Shown here in pieces: positions 16,960 to 27,100 of a stretch of DNA of 64,000 bases. Position numbers and translations under genes: made by a program. The stretch is from Verrucomicrobiota bacterium (GTDB lineage: Bacteria; Verrucomicrobiota; Verrucomicrobiia; Opitutales; UBA953). Below the pieces are notes generated by a model. It was not told the DNA's origin. It saw only the letters and a program-made list of their open reading frames with translations, and searched no databases. The stretch's first letter is position 1. The number at the start of each line of letters is the position of its first letter. The stretch is from contig SUVQ01000007.1 of NCBI GenBank assembly GCA_015061905.1, positions 1-64,000 of the forward strand. Reading direction: 5' to 3'.

Positions 16960-19900
16960 CTATTTCACGTTGATTTTGAGCGTTTGCGTGCCGAGTTCGC
17001 CTCCGTCGATGGTGAGTTCGGCTTCGCCCGTCGTGCCGCGCTTGGAGCGCAAAATGACTTGCGCAAGTCCCGCGAACGCGCCCATTTTCGTGCCTTTCAT
17101 CGAAAGTCGGTCGGTCGGATCGCCGTTGCACACGCCGACGATTTCGGCGTTCCCGCGCACGGAGAATTTGAAAAGATTTTCCGCCGTCGGAACGACGCGC
17201 CCTTGTGCGTCGGTCACGGAAATCGTGATGTAGGAAAGGTCACGCCCGTCGCCGCGAATCGTCGCGCGGTCGGCTTCCGCCTTAAAGCCTGCGGGAGCGC
17301 CGGTGGTTTCGACTTTGTCGCGTGCCCATTCCTTGCCGTCTTTGTAAGCGACGACTTCGAGCGTGCCCGGCTCGTATTTTACGTCCATCCACGTAAGGCG
17401 GAAGCGTTCCCGCTGGTCGCCGTTCAAATCCTTGTTCGTAATTTTCGCGCCTTTTTTCTTAGCGCGTTTGCCGAGGGATTTGCCGTTCAGGAAAAGCTCT
17501 GCGGAATCGCCGCTCGTGAAAACGAAGACGGGCGTGGTTTTGCCTTCGCGGGAACCTTCCCAGTTCCAGTGCGGAAGAATGTGCGCCATCGGCACGTCCG
17601 GTAGCCATTCGGATTGCCAGAGCCAAGCGACGTTTTTGCGGAAACCGCAAAGGTCAACGATGCCGAAATACGAGCTACGGGAGGGCGAGCCTTGTTTAAG
17701 CACTTCGGCGAATTCTTTTTCGAGTCGGGCGATTTCTTCCGGGGACGCGCCGCGGAAGTCGTTTGCGGGTTTGCGTCCGAGATTCCACGGCGTCGGTTCG
17801 CCGAGGTAGTCGAAGCCTGTCCAAACGAATTGCCCCGCGGTGCGCGGCTGATCTTCGATGGCGCCGAATTCGATGTCCGGCGTCGAGCCCCAGCCGGTTG
17901 CGTAAATTGCGTAATCGCTGACTTGGCAGGCGGCGAGGCTGTCGCAGAAATTGCGTCGCCAGAACGCGGTGTCAAAATCTTTTTCGTTTACCGGGAACGA
18001 ATAAAATCCGCGGGAAGCCAGCGTGGAGCAAGTTTCCGAGCCGTAGAACGGTGTGTTCGGATTGTTGGTCGCAAATTCCGTGTAATTGTTCGGTTTGTAG
18101 TTGAAGCCGAAAACGTCGAACTGCTTGCCGAAATTGGTGCGGGAAGCGCGGATGTCGTTACTGCCGATGGTTGTCGGGCGCGTCGGGTCGTAGCGGTGGA
18201 AGCGGTCGACGAGGTCTTTCGCGAGCGCGGGACCGTCGTCGGAATGCTGTTCTTCGATTTCGTTCCCGACGGACCACATGATGACGGACGGGTGGTTGCG
18301 GTCGCGCATGACAAAGTTGCGCACGTCGCGTTCCCGCCAGTTTTCCCAGAAAAGATTGTAGCCGTTGGTTTTGCCTTCTTTGAGGTGTTTCCAGCAGTCG
18401 AGCAATTCGTCGTCAACGAGAATGCCCATGCGGTCGCAGAGGTCGAGAAATTCCGGCGCGGGCGGGTTGTGCGAAGTGCGGATTGCGTTCACGCCGAAGC
18501 TCTTGAGAATTTCGATTTGGCGTTCCATGGCGCGTGTGTGGACGGCGCCGCCGAGCGGTCCGAGGTCGTGGTGCTGGCAAACGCCCTGAATCGGCACGCG
18601 GCGGTTGTTCAGGTAATAGCCGTCGGCTTTCCATTCGGATTTGCGCACGCCGAATGCGGTTTCTTGGCGATCGACGACTTTGCCGTATCTGACGAACGCA
18701 TTTTCTTTTCCGGGGACTTCGGCATCTTTGAGAACCGTTGTTACGAGCGTGTAGAGTGCGGGATTTTCGATGTCCCAAAGCTCGACGTCTTTGAGCGTGA
18801 GTTTGGCGGCGGTGCCTTCGGCGGCGGCAAGCAATTTGCCGTCTTTTAGGATTTCGACGACGACATTAAAATCCTTAGGAATTTTTGCTCCGGGAACGCT
18901 AACATCGGTAACAACGCTCGTATCAACGGTAACGGTTGCCGTTTTCGCGTAGCGTTTGCCGTCGCGGAGCTCGATGCCGGAAATTTCGGGCGTTTTCACC
19001 CAAACGCCGTTGTAATCGATGTAAGTCGGATTTTTTTCGACCAACCAAACGTGGCGGTAAATGCCCGCGCCGGGATACCAGCGCGTGGAGTTCGGCAGGT
19101 TTTCGGCGCGAACGGCGACGGTATTTTTTTCGCCGAATTTGAGAAACGGCGTAATGTCGACGCGGAACGACGAGTAGCCGTATTTCCACTCGCCGGCGAG
19201 TTTCCCGTTCACGTAAACCTGCGGCATCATCATCACGCCGTCGAAATCGAGGAAGAATTTTTTGCCGGATTTGTCTGCGGGAACGTCAAATTCCTTGCGA
19301 TACCAGCCGACGGCGTTCCACGGGAGCGAGCCGGTTTGGTTCGGTTCGGAAGCGAGGAACGGGCTTTCCACGCCCCAATCGTGCGGGAGGTCGAGCTTGC
19401 GCCACGCGGAATCGTCAAACGCGACGTCGTAAGCTTTCAGCGCGGGACCGCTTGTCGGATTTTCCGGGGTGATTTTTGCGCCGTTCCCGTCAAAAAATTC
19501 CCACTCGCGGATGCTTGCCCACGTTTTTTGATCCGGCGGTTCGACTTCGATTTTGGCGTAGCGGATTTTGGAGTCCAAGCGGTCGCTGTTTTCCTTGTCG
19601 GCGGTTGCTTTTGTCGTCTTGTTGATGAGCGGAATCCATGTTTTTCCGTCGGAAGAACCGAGGATTCTGTAATGATAGTTTGCCGCTTTTTCCCAAAGAA
19701 TTTTTGTGATGCCGACATCGCGAAGTCGTCCGAGATCGACAGTGAGAGCCGCGTTCCCGCTTCCGAGAGAGCACCAGCGCGTGGCGGCGTTCCCGTCAAC
19801 GGCGTGCCCGGCGGGATTGTGCTCTTCTTCACGTGTCGCGACGGCAACGCCTTTGGGCGCGCCGGGTTCCTGCTTGGCGAGGCAATCGGCGTGTTTGCCG

Positions 19901-20094
19901 AATTTGGCGAAACGCCAGCCGAAGTCAAAATTTTCGCGCGAAACGCCCGCGTCCGCATAAGCGATTTTTTCCGCGAGAACGTAATTTTTTTCTGCGGTGG
20001 GAACGGACGTTTTCTCCACCGTTTTTTCGTCGGTGCAACCGACCGTAAACGCGGCGAGGGAGAGGGCAACGAGAATAGTTTTTGCAGAACTCAT
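16960..20094 (-). CDS. GH2 beta-galactosidase lipoprotein with inserted F5/8C domain
   Basis: 1044 aa. The start at 20094 gives a lipoprotein signal (MSSAKTILVALSLAAFTVGC, lipobox FTVGC). The GH2 sugar-binding domain begins FDFGWRFAKFG and resumes at AFDDSAWRKLDLPHDWGVES. Between these lies an insert of about 130 aa that reads as an F5/8 type C (discoidin) module (GHAVDGNAATRWCS, then YHYRILGSSDGKTW). The catalytic barrel has SVGNEIEEQ (acid/base Glu) and FYGSETCST (nucleophile Glu). C-terminal Ig-like domains, including DUF4982-like sequence, follow. It is anchored in a membrane facing the periplasm or outside, and probably splits beta-galactosides from host or plant glycans. Transcription starts divergently from ilvA. 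Confidence 0.88.
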   Translation of the reverse strand: MSSAKTILVALSLAAFTVGCTDEKTVEKTSVPTAEKNYVLAEKIAYADAGVSRENFDFGWRFAKFGKHADCLAKQEPGAPKGVAVATREEEHNPAGHAVDGNAATRWCSLGSGNAALTVDLGRLRDVGITKILWEKAANYHYRILGSSDGKTWIPLINKTTKATADKENSDRLDSKIRYAKIEVEPPDQKTWASIREWEFFDGNGAKITPENPTSGPALKAYDVAFDDSAWRKLDLPHDWGVESPFLASEPNQTGSLPWNAVGWYRKEFDVPADKSGKKFFLDFDGVMMMPQVYVNGKLAGEWKYGYSSFRVDITPFLKFGEKNTVAVRAENLPNSTRWYPGAGIYRHVWLVEKNPTYIDYNGVWVKTPEISGIELRDGKRYAKTATVTVDTSVVTDVSVPGAKIPKDFNVVVEILKDGKLLAAAEGTAAKLTLKDVELWDIENPALYTLVTTVLKDAEVPGKENAFVRYGKVVDRQETAFGVRKSEWKADGYYLNNRRVPIQGVCQHHDLGPLGGAVHTRAMERQIEILKSFGVNAIRTSHNPPAPEFLDLCDRMGILVDDELLDCWKHLKEGKTNGYNLFWENWRERDVRNFVMRDRNHPSVIMWSVGNEIEEQHSDDGPALAKDLVDRFHRYDPTRPTTIGSNDIRASRTNFGKQFDVFGFNYKPNNYTEFATNNPNTPFYGSETCSTLASRGFYSFPVNEKDFDTAFWRRNFCDSLAACQVSDYAIYATGWGSTPDIEFGAIEDQPRTAGQFVWTGFDYLGEPTPWNLGRKPANDFRGASPEEIARLEKEFAEVLKQGSPSRSSYFGIVDLCGFRKNVAWLWQSEWLPDVPMAHILPHWNWEGSREGKTTPVFVFTSGDSAELFLNGKSLGKRAKKKGAKITNKDLNGDQRERFRLTWMDVKYEPGTLEVVAYKDGKEWARDKVETTGAPAGFKAEADRATIRGDGRDLSYITISVTDAQGRVVPTAENLFKFSVRGNAEIVGVCNGDPTDRLSMKGTKMGAFAGLAQVILRSKRGTTGEAELTIDGGELGTQTLKINVK

Positions 20095-20257
20095 ACGAAA
20101 GAGAATCCTATCGTTCCCGTGCGCATCTTCGCAAATTCTTTTTACACAACCGCCAAGGTTCGCCGCTGAGAACACGTCGCGCGGGCGTTCCCGAGAAGGC
20201 GCATTCTCTAAATTTCAATTTGCGGGAACGCGTCGGGCGGCGTAGAATCTGACGATT

Positions 20258-21784
20258 ATGTCAGCTTTGTGCGATGAGTTGTTTGATGCGATTTTGATGG
20301 CTCGCCAGCGCGTGTATGCGGTTGCGGACGCGACGCCGCTTGAAGAAGTGGCGGCGGATTTGCCGTTTCGTCTGTTTGTGAAGCGCGAGGACTTGGGTCC
20401 GATTAAAGCGTATAAATGGCGCGGTGCGTATAATCGCATGGCGATGCTTTCGGCGGACGAGCGTTCCCGCGGTATCGTGGCGGCGTCGGCGGGAAACCAC
20501 GCGCAGGGCGTGGCGCTTTCGGCAAAACTTTTAAATATTCACGCCAAAATTTTTATGCCGCGCTCGACACCGGACGTGAAGCAGAATGCGGTGCGCCGTT
20601 TCGGCGGCGAGAACGTGGAAATCGTGCTTTTCGGAGAATCGTATGACGAAGCGAGCCGCGCCGCGCACGAGGCGGCGGACAAAGACGGGCTGACTTTCGT
20701 GCATCCCTACGACGATATTGCGACAATGGGCGGGCAGGGCACGCTGGCGGACGAATGCGTGATGTCGGGCAAAGGTCCGTTTGACGTGGCGTTTCTCCAA
20801 ATCGGCGGCGGCGGCATGGCGGCGGCTTGCGCGTGCTGGTTGCGGCGGCAGTATCCGGAAATCAAAATTTACGGCGTGGAAGGCGCAGAGCAGGCGTCGA
20901 TGAAGGCGGCGTTTGATGCGGGAACGCCGACGGATATCGGGAAAACGGATATTTTTTGCGACGGAACCTCGGTGCGCAAGGCGGGAGATTTGACGTTCCC
21001 GCTGTGTCGCGAATTAATGGACGGCATCGTAACCGTAACGAACGACGATGTCTGCTGGGCGATTCAAACGCTTTGGGAAACGCATCGCGTTTTGCCGGAA
21101 ACTTCCGGCGCGATGGGCGTTGCCGCCGCGCTCAAGCTCGCGGGAACGCTTGCCGGGAAAAAAGTGCTGACGGTGATTTCCGGCGCGAATATTGATTTCG
21201 GAATGCTCGGCGTGATTACGCGCAACAGTCAGGTCAACGGCGCGCATCGCCGCTATTTGCGCGTGCGGATTCCGGAGCGCCCGGGCTCATTGCTCAAGGT
21301 GCTCGGGAACGCGTTTTCCGACTGTAATTTACTTGAGTTTCAATACGGGAAAACTTCCGAAGAGGTCGCTTGGTTTACTATCGGGGTCGCAGTCAGCGAC
21401 GCGCAATTTGCCGCTCTTTCCGAGAAGCTTTCCGAGAAAAAAATCGAATGGCAACATGTTACGGGCGAGGCGGACGTGCTTTTCCGCGTGATTCCCTACG
21501 AAGAAAAGCTGATGCGCCTGCCGGTGTTTTTGCGGCTCGACTTTTACGAGCGTCCGGGCGCGCTTTCCGCGTTTTTGGAAAAGAATCTCGGAGAAAACGA
21601 AAATATTTGCTACTTCAACTACCTTTACACGGGCGAGCGCGTGGGGCGGGCGCTCATCGGGATCGAATTTTCGGATTCGGCGGCGCGGGAACGCTTCCTG
21701 GCGAAATTGCCGAAGTCGGGCGACGGATTCCGCTCCTGCGTTGTCGTGAACGGTGCGGCGGCAAAGCGTTTGACGGGAGAATAG
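20258..21784 (+). CDS. ilvA: Threonine ammonia-lyase, biosynthetic type
   Basis: 508 aa, PLP enzyme that deaminates L-threonine to 2-oxobutanoate, the first step of isoleucine synthesis. The PLP lysine is in KAYKWRGAY (residue 53). The phosphate/substrate loop SAGNHAQGVALSA and the glycine-rich LQIGGGGMAAACA follow. The C-terminal third holds two ACT-like regulatory domains (RVRIPERPGSLLKVLGNAFS and LRLDFYERPGALSAFLEK), as in the isoleucine-inhibited long form. It is a single gene, with no other ilv gene nearby. Confidence 0.94.
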   Translation: MSALCDELFDAILMARQRVYAVADATPLEEVAADLPFRLFVKREDLGPIKAYKWRGAYNRMAMLSADERSRGIVAASAGNHAQGVALSAKLLNIHAKIFMPRSTPDVKQNAVRRFGGENVEIVLFGESYDEASRAAHEAADKDGLTFVHPYDDIATMGGQGTLADECVMSGKGPFDVAFLQIGGGGMAAACACWLRRQYPEIKIYGVEGAEQASMKAAFDAGTPTDIGKTDIFCDGTSVRKAGDLTFPLCRELMDGIVTVTNDDVCWAIQTLWETHRVLPETSGAMGVAAALKLAGTLAGKKVLTVISGANIDFGMLGVITRNSQVNGAHRRYLRVRIPERPGSLLKVLGNAFSDCNLLEFQYGKTSEEVAWFTIGVAVSDAQFAALSEKLSEKKIEWQHVTGEADVLFRVIPYEEKLMRLPVFLRLDFYERPGALSAFLEKNLGENENICYFNYLYTGERVGRALIGIEFSDSAARERFLAKLPKSGDGFRSCVVVNGAAAKRLTGE

Positions 21785-21889
21785 TGTCGGAGGCTTGAGG
21801 CGAAAAGCGGTTTTCTGCGATTTACTTTTGTTTTGCCGATGCTTAATCTTATCGGAAAATTGTAATCATTCCATTTTTTTAGAGCGAAG

Positions 21890-23230
21890 ATGAATCCTTT
21901 GTCCGAAACCAGCATTCTTTCCGAAAAAACATTTCTCGACGCGAAGAAGACGCGCGGCAAAGCGGATCTTTTTGCGGGCGTTCGCGATTGTTCTTGGGCG
22001 GATTTTAGCGTGTTGCCGATGCCGAACCGACGTATGGAAGAATGGCGTTTCGCGTCGATTTCCGGCGTTTCGTTTGACGGGTTTTCGCTTCCCGGAAAGC
22101 TTTCGGAGGAAACTGCCCGGGAGATTGATGCGCGTTCCCGGCGTTTTGCGGGCGTGGCGGGGAAATTGGTTTTTGCGGACGATCATCCGGTTGTCGCCGA
22201 GCTCGCGCCCGAGCTGGCGGCGCAGGGCGTGATTTTGGCTCCGCTGAAACAGCTTACGCCGGAGCAACGCTTGGCGGTGCGCGAGTATTTTTTTGTTTCC
22301 TGCGGCGGGATTTGCTCGGAAAAAATTTCGACTTTGCACCGGGCTTATGCGGACGAAGGCGCATATTTGTTTTACGTTCCCGCCGGCGTGAAAATAGATA
22401 AACCGGTTGCCGTTTTTCATTGGGCGGTTGCGGGAAAAACGGCGACGTTCCCGTATGGAATTGTAATTGCGGAGGAAAACGCGAACGCCGCAATCGTGAA
22501 CTTTTTCCTCTCTGCGGAGAAAAAACCGGGAAAGGCGGACAAAAAAGTTGCGCCGGAGACGCTGACGATTTCCCGCTTGGAAATTTTTGCGAAACCGGGC
22601 GCGCAGATTGCGCGAAAACTCATTCAGGATATGGCAAACACGGCGCATTTTTACCAACAGGAATGGACGCATGTGCACGGGAACGCGACCGTGCGCGGAA
22701 TCGCGCTCAATCTCGGCGCACAGCGTTCCCGCACGACGACGGAGCTCCGCCTGGAAGGCGAAGCGGCGCGCGCGGATCTTTTTTCGCTGACGGTTACCGA
22801 CGGCGAGCAGGAAGCGGACCAACGCACCGTGCAGCGGCATGTCGCGCCGAACGCTTCGTCGAATTTGCTTTTCAAAAATGTTTTGCTCGACCGTTCCCGC
22901 ACGATTTTCGGCGGCTCCATTGTCGTGGCTCCGGACGCGCAGCAAACTTCGGCGGTGCAATCGAACCGGAATCTGATTTTGTCTCCCGAGGCGGAATCGC
23001 ACTCGCTTCCGGGATTGGAAATCGACGCGAACGACGTGTGGTGCTCGCACGGCGCGACGAACGGGACGCTCGATGCGGACCAACTTTTTTACTTGCGGCA
23101 ACGCGGAATTCCGGAGGCGGAAGCGCGCGCGTTGCTCATTCAGGGATTTTTCGAGGAAGTGCTTTCCGAAATCGAATCTGCGGAACTTGCGGACATTTTG
23201 CGCGAAGCGCTTGCGGAGAAGGCGGCTTAG
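21890..23230 (+). CDS. sufD: Fe-S cluster assembly scaffold subunit SufD
   Basis: 446 aa of the SufB/SufD family. MPNRRMEEWRFASISGVSFD is the usual N-terminal SufD signature. The beta-helix core with LGAQRSRTTTELRLEGEAAR, and the C-terminal ATNGTLDADQLFYLRQRGIP followed by EAEARALLIQGFF, are diagnostic. SufD partners SufB and SufC in assembling and delivering Fe-S clusters. No sufB, sufC or sufS is adjacent, although suf genes are normally clustered, so the partners must lie elsewhere or the cluster boundary has been broken. Confidence 0.9.
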   Translation: MNPLSETSILSEKTFLDAKKTRGKADLFAGVRDCSWADFSVLPMPNRRMEEWRFASISGVSFDGFSLPGKLSEETAREIDARSRRFAGVAGKLVFADDHPVVAELAPELAAQGVILAPLKQLTPEQRLAVREYFFVSCGGICSEKISTLHRAYADEGAYLFYVPAGVKIDKPVAVFHWAVAGKTATFPYGIVIAEENANAAIVNFFLSAEKKPGKADKKVAPETLTISRLEIFAKPGAQIARKLIQDMANTAHFYQQEWTHVHGNATVRGIALNLGAQRSRTTTELRLEGEAARADLFSLTVTDGEQEADQRTVQRHVAPNASSNLLFKNVLLDRSRTIFGGSIVVAPDAQQTSAVQSNRNLILSPEAESHSLPGLEIDANDVWCSHGATNGTLDADQLFYLRQRGIPEAEARALLIQGFFEEVLSEIESAELADILREALAEKAA

Positions 23231-23302
23231 GCTTTAGATTGGGAAAGTCGCCGCTTTCCGGTGAGCTTTCAAAGAGACCTCTTCCGCAAAATTCGAAAAA
23301 AA

Positions 23303-23953
23303 ATGGAACTTTCCCGAAGTTATAAAGTTATTCCGCTTAAAACGTGGCATCGGCGGGAGCTTTTTCAAAGCTTCCTCGCCTTTGATTCGCCGTGTTTTTC
23401 CGTTTCTTTCGAGCCTGAAATTTTGCCGCTGAAAAAATTTGCGGAGGCGAGGGGCGAATCGTTTTTCCTGCGCACGCTTTTTGAAATAGCCCGCGCGTAT
23501 AATTCCGTTCCCGAGATGCGCCGGCGTTTTTTGAACGAAGATGCAATTGCCGAATACGATGTCGTGCATCCGAGCACGCCGCTGATGACGGCGGACGGGG
23601 AAAATTATTGCCAGACGACGCTCCCGTTTCGGGAAACTTTTACGGAGTTTGCGGCAATCGCCGAGCCGATTATCGAAGCGGTTCGGCGCGGGAACGCGAG
23701 CGGGCAGATCATAGAAAATGATTTGCCGAATTGCTTTTGTGCGTCGTGCGTGCCGTGGTTTTGTGCGGCGGGTTATGCTCCGGCGGCTTATTCGCGAAAT
23801 CAGGATATTCATGTTTTGACGTGGTTTAAAATGACGGCGGCGGGAACGGTGTTGGTGAGCAATCGCTTTAATCATTGTTTTACGGACGGGATTCACGTCG
23901 GTCGCTTTTTCAATGCGATTGCCCGGAATTTTCGAGAGCCGCTTGCCGAGTGA
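23303..23953 (+). CDS. Chloramphenicol acetyltransferase-like protein (CatA fold)
   Basis: 216 aa from the ATG at 23303, where MELSRSYKVIPLKTWHRREL begins as in CatA relatives. The frame opens 14 codons earlier, without better support. The catalytic motif appears as NHCFTDGIHVGRFF, with the His at about residue 191. The segment CPWFCAAGYAP replaces the usual VPWVSFTS-like region. It may be an acetyltransferase of unknown acceptor. Drug resistance cannot be claimed from this divergence. It lies 72 nt after sufD on the same strand and could be cotranscribed. Confidence 0.8.
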   Translation: MELSRSYKVIPLKTWHRRELFQSFLAFDSPCFSVSFEPEILPLKKFAEARGESFFLRTLFEIARAYNSVPEMRRRFLNEDAIAEYDVVHPSTPLMTADGENYCQTTLPFRETFTEFAAIAEPIIEAVRRGNASGQIIENDLPNCFCASCVPWFCAAGYAPAAYSRNQDIHVLTWFKMTAAGTVLVSNRFNHCFTDGIHVGRFFNAIARNFREPLAE

Positions 23954-24078
23954 GGGCGGTGTTTGCCGTGTTCGGATTGCCGGGCGCGTCGCCGCGAAGC
24001 TTCCCGTTCCCGCGTTCCCGGATTGCTATTTTCTTGCGTTTTAGGGTGAAAGAGGGTTTGCTCTCCGTAAAAATACGG

Positions 24079-24109
24079 TAGACAAAAACGGTCCGCCGCG
24101 TGTGATAAT
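24079..24109 (+). promoter_or_regulatory. Candidate extended -10 promoter of the subtilisin autotransporter
   Basis: TGTGATAAT (24101-24109) has the TGn extension just before GATAAT. TAGACA (24079-24084) lies 19 nt upstream as a weak -35. The start codon follows 22 nt downstream. Confidence 0.45.
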
Positions 24110-24130
24110 CCCCTATTTCCCCTATTCTTT

Positions 24131-27100
24131 ATGAAAGTTCGTTTGCCTCTTTCGCTCCTTTTTGCGTGTGCGGTTTCCGCCGTGGTTTCTCCGGCATTTG
24201 CTGCTACTGCGGATACTTCGTCCGCCTCGATTGTGGATCCGGCAAAGCCGACATCGGTTTTCGACGACAAATATTTGAGCAAGCAGTGGCAATGGTATTT
24301 GACCAAAAACGGGGTGAATATCGTTCCCGTATGGCAAGCCGGAATCACCGGAAGCGGCGTCGTTATCGGGATTATGGACACGTGGGTCGAGCCGAATCAC
24401 GAAGACTTGAATGTTTCTCCCTACAATCCGACGAACGATGCCTATAACGGACAGGGCTTGAGCAAAGACTTTGTCGGAAGCGAAGTTATCCCGACGGACA
24501 ATCCGGATACGGAGGAAGACGAATCGCAGACGCAAATTTACACGAGCGAGGGCGAAGAGCACGGTCAGTTTGTCGCCGGGATGGCGGCAGCCGTCGGCGG
24601 GAACGACAAAGGGGTTGTCGGAGCCGCGCCGGGAGCGACGATTGCCGGGCTTCACATCAATCTGAGTAATATTCAAACGATTTTGAATGCGGCGTATTGG
24701 GGAAGCGGCGTTTCGGCGTCGGGCGCATATGAAAATGACGCCTTGATTCAGGTGAAGAACTGTTCGTTCGGGAGTGTGTTTCAGCAGGGAAGTGAGGATG
24801 AAAAGAAGTTTTGGAAAGCGATTGCCGACACGTCCGCCAACAACGTGATTTATGTTTTCGCCGCCGGAAATAGCCGCGGGGAAGACGGTCTTAATTGGCC
24901 GGGAACGACCGGCTGGGATTCTACGGGAAGTAATCCGAATATTATCAATGTCGGCGCGACGAATGACGACGGACGGTATACGTCGTTTTCCTGCTTCGGC
25001 TCCAATCTGTTCGTTACCGCGCCCGGCGAAGGCGTTGTTTCCACAGACCGCACCGGAGAGCTCGGCTACAATAAAACAACGGATCTTTCGTCGGATTCCT
25101 CAACGTCATCGGACTCGGAGTCTGATGTCGTAAAAATTAAGGACAATAATTATGCGGAAAGCGACGGAACCTCGTTTTCCGCGCCGCTCGTTTCCGGGGT
25201 AATCGCTCTCGGCAAACAGGTTTGCCCCGTAATGGATGTGCGCTGGGCGAAACATGCGTTGGCATATTCTTCCGGCTACGGCGAAGCTCCGAATATCGAC
25301 TACGTTTACGATACGGAGAAGAAAACGTATGTTCAGGCGAGCGGTTACACGGAAACCGTGATCGATGAGGAAACCGGAGAAAAGACCGAAGTTACGGTTT
25401 CTCCGACAGGAAATTGGCAAAAGAACAACGGCGGATATTGGTTTAACAACAACTACGGATTCGGGATCGTGAATCCGGAAGGTTTTGTCGAAAAAGTGCG
25501 CGATATCGCGTATTCGACGGTGGAGACGAAATATTCGGCAAAAACATCGGACATTGCTCTTGTCTCGGACGAAAATCTTGCCGGGAAAGCTCCGAAAATG
25601 GAGTTCGCCGTGGGAACGTCCCGTAAAGATGCGGACGGAAACAAGCATTCGGCGTTTGACCAAAAACTGGAAACCGTGTCCGTAACGCTTCTCTTCAGCG
25701 AAGCAGCCCTCACGAGCAATTTGCTTGATATCGGCTCTCTGAAAGTAACGCTCGTCGCATCCGACGGGAAAGAAAGCGTGCTGGTGCAGCAGTCGGCGGA
25801 AGATGCTGCCGTTCCCGTGGGCACGGTCGGTGGTTCTTATACTTTCCTTTCCAACGCGTTTTGGGGTTCTTCTTATACGGATACGAAGGATTGGACGGTG
25901 CGCATCGAATACGACGGTGCAAAAGACGCAACGGATACCTACGTGGATACTGCCGGATGGGTTTCCGTCGGGAGCGTCGATTTTACGATGGGAACGACTG
26001 TGGACGAGAGCGCCGGCGGAATTCACGCCGGGCAGGTGGTAAACGCACACGCTCTCGCCTTGGATTCGGAAGCCTTCACTGTCTCCGGTAAACTCAATAT
26101 TGAAGATGCGGTTTATGTCAACGGGGGCTCGTTAGTGGTTGCCGACAGCGCAACGGTGGATTACTACACCGGCGGAGCACTGAATAAGCAAGGTGCGCTT
26201 TTGATGCAGTCGGGCGGAACGATGACAATTGTCGGGAACGCGACGTTCGCGCGCGGTGCCTATCTTTACGGCGGAAAAATGAACCTGTCGGGCGGGACTT
26301 TGTCTGCGGGAGAAAAAGGGCTCGTCGTGGACGGCGGCACGCTCGTGGTTTCTCCGAAGGAAAAGTCCTCTTCAAAAAGCGTTTCGGCTGTCAATGTCGC
26401 ATTGCGTTCGGGAAGTGTTACTCTTTCCGGCGGAGTGGAATTTCTTTCCGAAATTTCTCAGTCCGGCGGCACGTTCTCTGCTCTTGACGGGACAAAGGTC
26501 GCGAAGCTCTCGATTAAGGGCGGGCAGGCAAATTTGGGTCGCACCGAATTTTCCGAAACAATTCAGGTCGGCACAACCGAAACGCGAAAGGTTAAAGATG
26601 AGGTAACCGGCGTAGAAACGACGGTTACGGATTACTACGGCGGTTCTTTGAACATTGAACGCTCCGTGAAAATTCGCAAAGGACTTGCCGTTGCCGGAGA
26701 CGGGAAGGCGGTCGTTGCGGATAATGCCGTTTTGAATACTGCGGAAAAAGATTCCGATTTGAATAAAACCTCCGGCGTGAAAGTGTCGGATCGAGCGATT
26801 TTGCAACTCGGGAAAAACGCTTCCGTTGTCGGAAATCTTTTTGTTAGCGGCGGGAACGTCAACTTACTTGGCGGGAACGAGGTTTACGGAATCTCTCTGA
26901 CGGGCGGCGTGCTTTCCGCCACCGGAGAACTGAAAACTTCCGGATTGCATCTTTCCGATCTCGGAACGCTTAGCGTGAACGGAGAACTTGTCGTTTTGCC
27001 GCACTCAAGCTATACGCCGGTTCCCGATCCTTCGGTCGCCGTTCCCGAGCCGAAAATGACAATCGACTCCGGCGCGACGCTTGCCTTCGCCGCGCACGGT

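Noticed and set aside
23303-23953. Calling the CatA-like protein a chloramphenicol resistance gene
   Set aside because: The catalytic His motif is present, but the rest is diverged and the acceptor is unknown. Many such proteins are not resistance enzymes.
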